Source: Anaerolineae bacterium (GTDB lineage: Bacteria > Chloroflexota > Anaerolineae > Aggregatilineales > Phototrophicaceae). From it: DNA of 64,000 nt. The notes beneath the pieces were generated by a model. It was given only the letters and a program-made list of their open reading frames with translations, did no database searches and had not been told where the DNA came from. The position numbers were made by a program, and so were the translations under genes. The first letter of the stretch is position 1. Each line of letters opens with the position of its first letter. The stretch spans positions 592,918 through 656,917 of the forward strand of contig JAFLCG010000002.1 in assembly GCA_017303635.1 (NCBI GenBank), written 5' to 3'. Below are positions 24,612 to 32,668 of this stretch, piece after piece.

Positions 24612-25532
24612 ATGAACCGCATAGTCCGATTAATCATTGCCACCTTAACATTGACTCTGGGAATCAGCCTGGCACAGGCTCAGGGAACTAAACTGGCAGC
24701 AACGATTGAAGTCCTTGATGCTGGTGTCGAAATGCTGCGGGTCGATACATCGAACTGGATTGCGCTCTCCGGTGGAAGTGTGGTGGGGGTTGGGGATACC
24801 ATCCGTACAAATGAAACGGGCCGTGCGCGCATTACCTTTTTTGCCAACGGCACCGATGTCGAACTTTCGCCAGTTACAACCTATCGCATCAACGATTTTG
24901 AAGGTAGTGAGACTGATTATCTATTACGCGTTGAAGTGATCGTTGGTGAAACACTGCAACGTATTAACCGCATCGCCAACGCCACCCCGGACTACAGCAT
25001 CGATACACCTTCCATGACATTGGCGGCGCGGGGGACTGTTTTTGTAGTGCGGGTGCTGCCGGTGGGACGCTCTGCCATGCTGGTGCGTGAAGGTGGGGTC
25101 AGCGCGGGCAAAAGCGCTGCTGATGATCCGCGCCTGGTAGAACCCGGCTTTGGCGTCCGTGCTGATCCAGATGAACCCCTGAGTGAGGCTGTTCCCGCTA
25201 CTACTTTCGATCAACTCGATTCGGCACTGGATGGCTGTGCGGTCACGGTCAACTTTGCGGATGATGTCAGTGTGAATGTCCGGCAGGGGCCAGGGCGCGA
25301 TTTTGAACAGGTTGGCGTATTAGCCCCTTCTGCCATCACCCGGTTGTTTGGTCAAACCGCGACCAATAACTGGTATCGCCTGGAATTTGAAGAAGGTTAT
25401 GCCTGGGTACAGTTACCCGCCATTGCCCTGGAAGCAGGCTGTGCCGGTTTACGTCCTTTCCCGGATGAAACCGTGGCGGAAGGTTCAGCACCTGATGGAG
25501 CGCCGGAAGCCACCCCCGCCGGGTCGGGCTAG
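24612..25532 (+). CDS. Secreted FecR-domain protein with C-terminal SH3b domain (copy 1)
   Basis: 306 residues with a signal peptide (IVRLIIATLTLTLGISLAQAQG). Residues about 30-180 form a FecR-type beta domain (VGVGDTIRTNETGRARITFFANGTDVELSP, TPSMTLAARGTVFVVRV). After a linker with acidic and Pro residues comes a bacterial SH3b domain (about 210-285, VSVNVRQGPGRDFEQVGVL and WYRLEFEEGYAWVQ). SH3b domains bind cell-wall peptides. The 250-base AT-rich gap upstream probably holds its promoter. It begins a three-gene plus-strand operon with a CHASE2 histidine kinase 11 bases downstream, and it is a paralogue of the third gene. Confidence 0.85.
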   Translation: MNRIVRLIIATLTLTLGISLAQAQGTKLAATIEVLDAGVEMLRVDTSNWIALSGGSVVGVGDTIRTNETGRARITFFANGTDVELSPVTTYRINDFEGSETDYLLRVEVIVGETLQRINRIANATPDYSIDTPSMTLAARGTVFVVRVLPVGRSAMLVREGGVSAGKSAADDPRLVEPGFGVRADPDEPLSEAVPATTFDQLDSALDGCAVTVNFADDVSVNVRQGPGRDFEQVGVLAPSAITRLFGQTATNNWYRLEFEEGYAWVQLPAIALEAGCAGLRPFPDETVAEGSAPDGAPEATPAGSG

Positions 25533-25543
25533 GGTGGTGAAAT

Positions 25544-28228
25544 ATGGCTGCTGATCCATCAAGGGATGTGCGTCGGGCACACCTGGGGCAAGGGGCGGTT
25601 ACGGGTCTTGTTATCGCTCTGATGCTGATTGTGCTGAATGCTGGGGGTTTCTTTACCCCTACGCGACTGGCACTCACCAATTTGCTGTATACGGCCTCAT
25701 CGGTCACGGACAACATTGTCATTGTCGCGATTGACGATAGCAGTCTGGCGGTTTACGGTCGCTCGCCAGCCGAGTGGTCGCGCGGTCTGCATGGTCAACT
25801 GGTTGAGATTGTGAACCAGGCAGGCGCCAGGGTGCTGGCCTTTGATCTGCTCTTTGCTGAACCCTCTATTGAAGACACTCGCTTTGCAACCGCACTGCAA
25901 GCCGCCCGCGAATCGGATAATCGGTTACGGGTGGTCATGCCGGTTGCCGGCGTGGAAGGCGTTCTGGAGTCTGCGCCGGGGATTTTGGCCTTTGCCGATG
26001 CCCTTCGCCCGACCCCTGAACTGCGTAGCCAGACAGATTACCTCGGTTATGTCAATGTGTTCCCGGATGGCGATGCGAATGTTCGGCGGCAACCCAGCCA
26101 GGTGCTGGTCGGGGATGAAATCAGTTATTCATTGCCGCTGGTCACTTATGCCGCCTGGCTCCGGATTCCGCCAGAAGCCCTCAGCAGTATTATCCAATCC
26201 GCACCCGGCACGTTCACCCTGGCTGAACGTACGCTCCCCATCGACGAACGGGGAATGTGGCTACAGAATTTCTTCAGTCGCGCTCACACGGTGGAGTCGC
26301 CCAGTAATCTTCGGGTGGTTTCGTATAAAGATGTGATTGATGGCAATATCCCACCTGAAATGTTTGCTGACCGGATTGTGATGGTTGGAGTGATGCGTTC
26401 AACCGCCCTGAGCGACGAATACTATGTCCCCATCCAGGCTGATGGTCGCAAAATGACTGGCGTGGAGATCCATGCTAACGCGATTGAAACGTTGATTCAG
26501 GATCGACCGATCACTGACCAAGGGCCCCTGTCCCAAGCCCTGATGATCGCCTTGCTGGCGGTAGTCAGCGCCAGCCTGTACGCTGTTGTGCGCTGGTTCT
26601 GGTCTTTGCCCTTAATGGTGCTGCTGCTGGCAATCGGATTTTTCATCAGTTCGGCGTTGATGACGGCCAACGGGCAGATTACCAATATCCTGTATGGTGG
26701 ACTGGCGATCAGCCTGCCCGCATTTGTCCGAATCGGCAGCGAACTCATTCAGGAAATCCGCCGTCGGCAGCGAAGCGATTTGATTATCAGCAGTGCCGTA
26801 ACCGTAGCGGACCAGCGCCTCCATCTGGATCGCACACTGGCGCAAGCGGCGAAATCTGTCAGCGCACTCTCCGGTGCCGAACATGTCGCCATTTGGTTAC
26901 TGGATGCCGGGGGTACGTTACAACCGCGAGAATACTCGAAAGCACTGCGCCCGTCTGACCTGGGTGCATTTGATGGCGTGTTGGTCAAAGCCCAGCAATC
27001 GGGCAAATGGGTGGAGGAGAATGGCAATATCGCCATACCGATGAAACAGGGTGGCGAAATCATTGGCATGATTGCGGCAGCGACCCGGCAGCCACTGCGC
27101 CTGGAAATTCGGCAGGCCTTGGAGACGTTGGCCGGTGAAGTCGTTGCCGGGGAAATCGGCAATGCGCTGCTCTTTGATCGGTTGCACCGGCAGAAAGTCT
27201 TGCTGGAAACGACCTTTGAGCATTCACCAGCCGGTTTGATCGAGCTGGATGGCAACCAGCGAATTGTGCGGGGTAACCTGGCTGGCGACCGCGCCTTAAT
27301 GGCCCAGTTGAATGACTTTGTTGGCCTTAATCTGGATAGTCTTCTCAACGCCGCCGGAGTTGAAGAAGGCACACGCATCAACCTGCGCGAAGCCTTCAAG
27401 AGTGAAACTGCCTTCCGCCGTGAACTGGCGCATCAGGGGCGCACTTATGAGGTCGATGCCGCCCCCTTACCCAATCGGGGTGGCTGGGTGATCGTGCTGA
27501 GCGATGTCAGTACGCTCATGCAACTGAATGAAGTCCGCACCCGTCTGCTGCGGATTGCCTCGCATGATCTCAAGAATCCGCTGACGCGGGTGAAGGGCTA
27601 TGCGGATCTGGTGAGTGAAGGAATCGGTGGCAGCGTCCTTACGCCCAAAGACAAAGATTACGTCCGCGCTATCATTAGCGGGACGCAGAGTATGCAGCGC
27701 ATCATTGATGACATCCTCAACACCGAGCGGTTGCGGGCGGGTAAACTGGAATTCACAACCCTGGACGTGCTGCCGATGGTTCAGGAAGTCATTGATCGCC
27801 ATCAGGATGACATCAAAGATCGAGCGATCCATTTCAGTGCTGAACTCCCTCCAGTGATTGCTTCAATCCGAGGGGATGGCCCGCAGATCCTTCAGGCCAT
27901 GTCCAATTTGTTGGGGAACGCGATCAAATATACGCGGGAAGGCGGCACTGTGACGCTGCGCCTGAAGGCGCTGCCGGAGCACATGCGCTTTGAGGTAGAA
28001 GATACGGGTTACGGCATCGCGGCCAAAGACCACCACCGAATCTTTACTGAATTTACGACGGTGCGGACTAAAGAAACGCTTTCGATCCCCGGCACTGGCC
28101 TCGGCCTGAGCCTGGCGAAAGCGGTCATTGATTCACACGGCGGCAAGATCAGTTTTACCAGCCAGGAAGGCCAGGGCAGCACGTTCTTCATCGAACTGCC
28201 TTATGCCCCGCAGGAGCAAGCCGAATGA
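25544..28228 (+). CDS. CHASE2-domain sensor histidine kinase with GAF and PAS domains
   Basis: 894 residues. An N-terminal membrane segment (about 17-35) precedes a CHASE2 extracytoplasmic sensor (about 40-325; typical strings ITDNIVIVAIDDSSLAVYG-like, VLAFDLLFAEPS, VMVGVMRSTALSDEYYVP). Two or three membrane helices follow (about 325-400). The cytoplasmic part holds a GAF-like domain (about 430-545), a PAS-like domain (about 550-650), HisKA with His674 (RIASHDLKNPLT), and HATPase_c with N-box LLGNAIKYT, G1 DTGYGIAA and G2 GTGLGLSLAK. Its stop overlaps the next gene's ATG by 4 bases (28225-28228), indicating coupled translation. Both flanking genes encode secreted FecR/SH3b proteins, the likely extracellular partners. 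Confidence 0.92.
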   Translation: MAADPSRDVRRAHLGQGAVTGLVIALMLIVLNAGGFFTPTRLALTNLLYTASSVTDNIVIVAIDDSSLAVYGRSPAEWSRGLHGQLVEIVNQAGARVLAFDLLFAEPSIEDTRFATALQAARESDNRLRVVMPVAGVEGVLESAPGILAFADALRPTPELRSQTDYLGYVNVFPDGDANVRRQPSQVLVGDEISYSLPLVTYAAWLRIPPEALSSIIQSAPGTFTLAERTLPIDERGMWLQNFFSRAHTVESPSNLRVVSYKDVIDGNIPPEMFADRIVMVGVMRSTALSDEYYVPIQADGRKMTGVEIHANAIETLIQDRPITDQGPLSQALMIALLAVVSASLYAVVRWFWSLPLMVLLLAIGFFISSALMTANGQITNILYGGLAISLPAFVRIGSELIQEIRRRQRSDLIISSAVTVADQRLHLDRTLAQAAKSVSALSGAEHVAIWLLDAGGTLQPREYSKALRPSDLGAFDGVLVKAQQSGKWVEENGNIAIPMKQGGEIIGMIAAATRQPLRLEIRQALETLAGEVVAGEIGNALLFDRLHRQKVLLETTFEHSPAGLIELDGNQRIVRGNLAGDRALMAQLNDFVGLNLDSLLNAAGVEEGTRINLREAFKSETAFRRELAHQGRTYEVDAAPLPNRGGWVIVLSDVSTLMQLNEVRTRLLRIASHDLKNPLTRVKGYADLVSEGIGGSVLTPKDKDYVRAIISGTQSMQRIIDDILNTERLRAGKLEFTTLDVLPMVQEVIDRHQDDIKDRAIHFSAELPPVIASIRGDGPQILQAMSNLLGNAIKYTREGGTVTLRLKALPEHMRFEVEDTGYGIAAKDHHRIFTEFTTVRTKETLSIPGTGLGLSLAKAVIDSHGGKISFTSQEGQGSTFFIELPYAPQEQAE

Positions 28229-29202
28229 AACGCATTTGGATATTCGTGCTGCTGATGGGTGTTTTCTTAGGTGGTACTGCCGCACAGGCAGATGAACTGG
28301 CCGCAACCCTGACCGCAATTTATGCCCCATTGGACTTCCTGCGAACGGAGACCAGCGACTCGTTCCGTATCCGACCCGGCCAGTTGATCGTGGTCGGTGC
28401 GGGCGATACGATCAGCACCGGGCGCGAGGGTCGGGCGATAATCGACTTCAATGGTCTGTTCCAAATCCTGCTCTTCCCGCAAGCCACGCTCTCGATCCAT
28501 GAGTTCGGGTTTGACGATGGAACAGCCCGTTTTTCAGCCACACTGGTCGGGCGGGCGGCCCAGGTCAACGCTGCCGGGACTCGCTTCAGCCGCTATCAAC
28601 TGGCTGCCGGGGCCTTCACGATTGATGCTCCCGCTGCGGTTTTTGGCATCTGGGCAAATTCGGACGAAACGCAGTATGTGATGGTCTGGGACGGCAACCT
28701 GGGGGTTGTCGGTCAGACCCAGCCGATTCCGGCAGGTTCGGGATTACGAGCGGGTGACAGCGGCCTGCAGGTCGTCGCTATTCCCCAGACGGATTACATC
28801 AATCCGGCGCGGCTGGAAGCGACCCGGGCAAGCTGTACGGCACAGGTCAAGACGGTTGATGATCTCAACCTGACGGTACGCTTTGGCCCTGGTTCCGGCT
28901 TCAGCGCAATTGGTTACATCCGACCCAATCAGGACATCACACTGGTGGCGATCAACGAGAATCGCAATCGTTACCGGGTACAACGCTTCAGTGGATTCGG
29001 TTGGGTGGAGACAGGCGGCCTAATCCTCAGCCCCGACTGTGACCGCCTGCCGGTGCTCTCGAATCTGTTCAGTGAATCGAATGAACAGTTCTTGCAGGTT
29101 GAAGACCAGGAACTGCCCTTCCTCACACCGTTCTACGGCCCCCCAGAAGAAAACCTGTGGTTCTACCGCACGCTGGATGAGTACATTCCACCGCTGAGTT
29201 GA
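28225..29202 (+). CDS. Secreted FecR-domain protein with SH3b domain (copy 2)
   Basis: 325 residues with a signal peptide (IWIFVLLMGVFLGGTAAQA). A FecR-type domain covers about residues 25-185 (IVVGAGDTISTGREGRAIIDF, FTIDAPAAVFGIWANSDETQYVMVWDG). A SH3b domain (about 205-270, VKTDDLNLTVRFGPGSGFSAIGY-like, then FGWVETGGL) and a non-conserved tail follow. Domain order is the same as in the first gene of the operon, but sequences are clearly different, so they are old paralogues. It starts inside the stop of the CHASE2 kinase gene. A decayed partial copy of its 3' half lies at about 30092-30258. Confidence 0.85.
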   Translation: MKRIWIFVLLMGVFLGGTAAQADELAATLTAIYAPLDFLRTETSDSFRIRPGQLIVVGAGDTISTGREGRAIIDFNGLFQILLFPQATLSIHEFGFDDGTARFSATLVGRAAQVNAAGTRFSRYQLAAGAFTIDAPAAVFGIWANSDETQYVMVWDGNLGVVGQTQPIPAGSGLRAGDSGLQVVAIPQTDYINPARLEATRASCTAQVKTVDDLNLTVRFGPGSGFSAIGYIRPNQDITLVAINENRNRYRVQRFSGFGWVETGGLILSPDCDRLPVLSNLFSESNEQFLQVEDQELPFLTPFYGPPEENLWFYRTLDEYIPPLS

Positions 29203-29304
29203 CTTGCAGTCTTTTAAGTCCATATTAGAATATTAACAAATGCATATTCTTTAGATGCATATCTTATGCTGGATAGCTATGTAAGTATCCAGGGAATAAA
29301 CAAA

Positions 29305-30084
29305 ATGAGATCACCTGATAGCTTTGTTTTTAACCCCAAAGTTGTCAAATATATCACCTCGTTTTTAGTTGTCCTCATGTGTTTGTCGATAGGCCTGCAT
29401 ATCCTATTCGTCGTGCTATTCCCCAATACACCAGAAGTTATACAAGCTGAGCTTAATGTGGGCAATGAAGATAATTGGCCCACATGGCTAAATGGAACAC
29501 TTTTTTTGATAGCAGGATTCAGCGCTTTTCTAGTCGGCCTGCTGAACTATCATCAGTTATCCTCATCATCACCACGAACCGTGTTCGGTTGGATGGGCAT
29601 TGCCGGTGGACTGGGGTTACTGGCTGTTGATGAGCAGTTAGCTTTTCATGATGCGGTCAGAGCGATCGTCCAGGACTTTTTTACCAACAATATTCCTGGT
29701 TTTTCGCCCCGGTTGGGATTTTACATGTGGTATATCGTACTGGGTGTTCCAGCTATCATCATTGCAATGGCTATCCTCTATTGCGTATATCGGCAACTCT
29801 GGCGATTTCGCTGGCCGCGTTATCTGATTATAGTTGCCATCCTATTGCTCTTGAGCAATCCTGTCAGCGAATTTCTTGAAGATCTGCCACGTCAATTCGA
29901 CTCTAATCTTAGCAGGAATTTCATCGTCCTCTGGGACAACATATTCATGGCCATTCAGGAATCGACAGAAATGTTGGCGCCCATTCTATTGACCAATGCA
30001 TTTCTGTGGGTGGGGTATGAATTCATCAACGAATCTCAGAAAAAAAGCACTGCAACTGAGGATCCTACAACTTCCCCATCATGA
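29305..30084 (+). CDS. Multi-spanning membrane protein, unknown function
   Basis: 259 residues from the ATG at 29305, preferred over 29266 because AGGGA is about 8-9 bases upstream. About six hydrophobic segments are visible (for example ITSFLVVLMCLSIGLHILFVVLF, LFLIAGFSAFLVGLL, VFGWMGIAGGLGLLAV, YMWYIVLGVPAIIIAMAILY, RYLIIVAILLLLSNPV, APILLTNAFLWVGY). Between them is a polar loop with VDEQLAFHDAVRAIV, whose acidic/His residues could be functional. I do not recognise the family. The neighbourhood is slightly AT-richer than the rest. Confidence 0.6.
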   Translation: MRSPDSFVFNPKVVKYITSFLVVLMCLSIGLHILFVVLFPNTPEVIQAELNVGNEDNWPTWLNGTLFLIAGFSAFLVGLLNYHQLSSSSPRTVFGWMGIAGGLGLLAVDEQLAFHDAVRAIVQDFFTNNIPGFSPRLGFYMWYIVLGVPAIIIAMAILYCVYRQLWRFRWPRYLIIVAILLLLSNPVSEFLEDLPRQFDSNLSRNFIVLWDNIFMAIQESTEMLAPILLTNAFLWVGYEFINESQKKSTATEDPTTSPS

Positions 30085-30091
30085 GATTATG

Positions 30092-30258
30092 AGGGCTGCC
30101 GTGTGGTAAGGCAGACCCAGTCGATTTCGGCGCGGTTCAATACAGTCGATGATCTCAACCTGATAGTGTGCTTTGGCCCCGGTTCCGGCTTCAGCGGGTT
30201 CGGTTGGGTGGAAACTGGTGGGCTCATTGTTCGATCCACGCCGAGCAAGATCGCCTCG
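30092..30258 (+). pseudogene. Decayed partial copy of the FecR/SH3b gene
   Basis: Three blocks match the 3' part of the gene at 28225-29202 in the same order and orientation. GCAGACCCAGTCGATTTCGG resembles the word near 28713. GATGATCTCAACCTGA and TTTGGCCCCGGTTCCGGCT, ending in TTCAGCG, resemble 28858-28911. GGTTCGGTTGGGTGG resembles 28995-29009, and its neighbour GGCTCATTG resembles that gene's GGCCTAATC. The stretches between (about 100 and 80 bases in the intact gene) are missing, so the copy is internally deleted and cannot encode the protein. It sits between two membrane-protein genes. Confidence 0.75.
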
Positions 30259-30401
30259 TTTTATTGCATTGCTTAAAACTTGCCTCACTTCCTGCAGAAC
30301 ACTTTATGCTGCCGCAAAGTGGCAATATTAAATTTCATGTATACTTTTATGCTGATCTTAATATGTATTTCGATCTCTTTAGGCAATATTCCAGAGTCAT
30401 T

Positions 30402-31481
30402 ATGAATAACACGAACACCACTGCAGCTTTTCGTTCACAAACATGGCTTCCGTCTAACTGGGCAAAATTGGGATTTCTTCTCGGTCCGATTATGCTCATA
30501 GCCGTCTATTTGCATGAGCGCCTTGCCTTGGCAGATGCGCTCATTGATCCTATTCCCCGAACGGATCCGCTCTATATCCTCCGCATGATTATCACGCTGA
30601 CCGGATTTACCCTGGTGCTGGGGAGTTGCATTCTGGTGGGAAAGGGCCAGGTTTCAATCCCCCGGCAGCGGTTTATCTGGTGGTGCAGTATTGGCGTCCT
30701 GGCCATGCAAGTAGCCTTTATTGCGTTATTTATCATTTCTCCCATATGGTTCTTTAAAGTAACCGACGAAGACCGTCCAGTGGAATGGTTTTCGGCACTG
30801 TGTTTATTGGTTGGCAGTGGATTGATGATCTATTTCGCCGTGACCAAGGCGCAAACCCGACTGGTTCGAGTGATCGCTCTGGGCATTGGATTAACTTTCT
30901 TCGTTATCGGGATGGAAGAAGTATCGTGGTTCCAGCGCGTGATTCGCTTCGATACACCGGAACTACTGGCAAATAACAGCCAGGAAGAAGCCAATATCCA
31001 TAACCTGGACTCCAGCAGCTTTGAGGAGATCTACTATCTGGGTGGATTCGTCCTGCTGATCGCGGCACCCTTTATCGCAGCCAGAATGCGCCTGCAAGAA
31101 CGCTTTCCCCAAATCGCGATCCTTTTCCCGAGCATGACCGTGCTGGTTCTATCCATGCCAAGCAGTTTGTACAACTATCATCTCTGGAATCGGGCCAGCA
31201 CCCAGGTGATCTTTTTTGGCACGCTCCTGATCGTTGGTTATGTGAGCCTGCAATCGCTGCTTGACCGACAGGCTTCTTGGCAAGAGCGCTTTCTGGCCTT
31301 ATTCCTGTTCGCGAATTTTATCATCGGTCAAGGGGCGCTCTTTGTGTTTCCCGATCATCTGCTCGTCCCCTGGGTTGCGAGCGAGCCCAAAGAAATGTTT
31401 ATCGCCCTGGGCTTATGTGTTTATGCGATTGATGTTGTCGTCAGGAGCCGCTCCCAGGCGAAGTTGAGTCACACAGTCTGA
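30402..31481 (+). CDS. Multi-spanning membrane protein, unknown function, 359 aa
   Basis: I start at the ATG at 30402 because the frame upstream reads through the FecR/SH3b remnant. The protein has about nine or ten hydrophobic segments (among them GFLLGPIMLIAVYL, MIITLTGFTLVLGSCILVG, WCSIGVLAMQVAFIALFI, FSALCLLVGSGLMIYFAV, VIALGIGLTFFVIGMEEVSW, GGFVLLIAAPFIAA and two to three more to the C-terminus). An acidic pair in GMEEVSWFQRV and a conserved-looking loop follow. It might be a transporter or an integral-membrane enzyme, but I see no diagnostic motif. It is unrelated by eye to the 259-aa protein upstream apart from membrane topology. Confidence 0.6.
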   Translation: MNNTNTTAAFRSQTWLPSNWAKLGFLLGPIMLIAVYLHERLALADALIDPIPRTDPLYILRMIITLTGFTLVLGSCILVGKGQVSIPRQRFIWWCSIGVLAMQVAFIALFIISPIWFFKVTDEDRPVEWFSALCLLVGSGLMIYFAVTKAQTRLVRVIALGIGLTFFVIGMEEVSWFQRVIRFDTPELLANNSQEEANIHNLDSSSFEEIYYLGGFVLLIAAPFIAARMRLQERFPQIAILFPSMTVLVLSMPSSLYNYHLWNRASTQVIFFGTLLIVGYVSLQSLLDRQASWQERFLALFLFANFIIGQGALFVFPDHLLVPWVASEPKEMFIALGLCVYAIDVVVRSRSQAKLSHTV

Positions 31482-31483
31482 AC

Positions 31484-32224
31484 TCATTCCCCAATCACGC
31501 AGGTGATCGGGCGGCGGGGTGCATCGGTGATGTTCAGGCGCATCCCAAAATAGGGTGAGGGATCAACAGTGTTGCCGATGACGGCCTCATTACGGAAGCT
31601 GCCTTCGTCATCACTCAGGACGATGCTGAAGTGGAGATGCAGGCCAATGGGCGGGCGACCCGTTCCGGCAAACTCCCCCTGATAACCGAGCAAAACACCC
31701 TGCTCGACGGGCTGCTCCACCGTGCCGGGTGGGAAGGCCTCATCGATATAGGACTGGCTGCCATCCTGCGAGGCCATATGGGTGTAATAGGTCCAGATGG
31801 TGCGCCCCGGTTGGAGCGGGTCATCATGCCGGATGATGACGGATGAGCGCCAGTCCGGTAGGCGGGAGAGCCAACCTGGATAGGCCGCATAGACCGGCAC
31901 CGTCCCCGGTTCACCATCCCCGAAGACATCAATCCCGGTATGCGTGTTCATGAGCGTATAGGGCGCTGCCGGGTCATTCCAGAGCAGGCCGATCAAGCCA
32001 TCCGAGGGCAGGATGAAGGGGGCCTCCGGGCAGCCGACGCGGTTCATGACGGTGGTCAGGCCGGGTCGGGAAGCCGGGTCGGTGAACCAGCGGTTGATGG
32101 GATCATTGCTCTGACTGAGTCCGCCACCTCGGTACCAGAGGATGAAAGCTCCACCTGCCAGACCGAACAAGAACAGAGTCACGAGTGCAATGATCAGGAG
32201 TCGTTTTGCGTTCATGGCATTCAT
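31484..32224 (-). CDS. Membrane-anchored M23-type (LytM) endopeptidase-like protein
   Basis: 246 residues. One membrane segment (about residues 8-30) with a short cytoplasmic side anchors it. The rest is an M23-like domain: zinc ligands His95 and Asp99 in MNTHTGIDVFG, then YAAYPGWLSRL and IIRHDDP, a YTHM element, and HLHFSIVLSD near residue 195. M23 enzymes cleave peptide cross-bridges of peptidoglycan or, when degenerate, regulate other enzymes; both His motifs look intact here. No ribosome site is obvious near either possible start (32224 or 32215). It converges with the membrane protein at 30402, 2 bases apart. Confidence 0.82.
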   Translation of the reverse strand: MNAMNAKRLLIIALVTLFLFGLAGGAFILWYRGGGLSQSNDPINRWFTDPASRPGLTTVMNRVGCPEAPFILPSDGLIGLLWNDPAAPYTLMNTHTGIDVFGDGEPGTVPVYAAYPGWLSRLPDWRSSVIIRHDDPLQPGRTIWTYYTHMASQDGSQSYIDEAFPPGTVEQPVEQGVLLGYQGEFAGTGRPPIGLHLHFSIVLSDDEGSFRNEAVIGNTVDPSPYFGMRLNITDAPRRPITCVIGE

Positions 32225-32441
32225 TTGACACTATGACGAATTTTCCGCCGAGAGTGCCAGCGGAAAGATGGAAGGGCCGCGCCAATTGGCGACATGCGTG
32301 CCATTTGAACTGGCGGGAGTACGGGAGGCCGGCGCTGATTGGCAACGATTATGGCGGAAAGACGGGACGGTGCCACCGCCGGACAAGGTTTGCTGTTTGA
32401 CGGTGGCTGGACGGGAGACTGCCGCTGGCCTCACCCCCCTA

Positions 32442-32489
32442 CCCCCTCTCCGGCGCCGTCTCCCGAAGACGGGACGGCTGGAGAGGGGG
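32442..32489. repeat. Palindromic hairpin with CCCCCTCTCC / GGAGAGGGGG arms
   Basis: Arms CCCCCTCTCC (32442-32451) and GGAGAGGGGG (32480-32489) pair perfectly over 10 bp. Inside them GCCGTC and GACGGC also pair, separated by a small loop containing CCGAAGACGG. This type of C-rich palindrome is common as a dispersed repeat in GC-rich bacterial genomes; copy number here is one. Confidence 0.55.
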
Positions 32490-32611
32490 AGTCCATTGGA
32501 CAATTCATAGGGAATCGATTCTGCGTGCGGGGTACTGTGTACCGAGCGAAGCGATAGGAGGGGGTGATGGATGGTCATGCGGTCAGTGTAGCATGGGCAG
32601 GCGGCAAAAAC

Positions 32612-32625
32612 GGGACGTATGTTCC
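32612..32625. promoter_or_regulatory. GAAC-N4-GTTC type palindrome (SOS-box-like), site a
   Basis: GGGACGTATGTTCC, followed by GATTTTG and preceded by AAAAAC. It matches 13 of 14 positions of a GGAAC-N4-GTTCC palindrome. Its nearest gene start is the M23-type gene, about 390 bases away, and it lies downstream of the AIPR stop. Confidence 0.45.
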
Positions 32626-32668
32626 GATTTTGTCTCGATTCAATAGTCCAGTTTCTAGAAGTAGACAG

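Larger units (their letters stand above)
32225..32668. other. Intergenic region with palindromic elements
   Basis: Between the M23-type gene and the AIPR gene. It contains a 10-bp-plus stem at 32442-32489 and a GGGAC-GTAT-GTTCC palindrome at 32612-32625, listed separately. A frame at 32268-32510 and its opposite-strand frame show no protein-like composition and are rejected. The promoter of the M23 gene should lie near 32225-32280. Confidence 0.5.

Noticed and set aside
30168..30401. Extra N-terminal 78 residues of the membrane protein at 30402
   Set aside because: That part is read across the decayed FecR/SH3b copy and is not protein-like.
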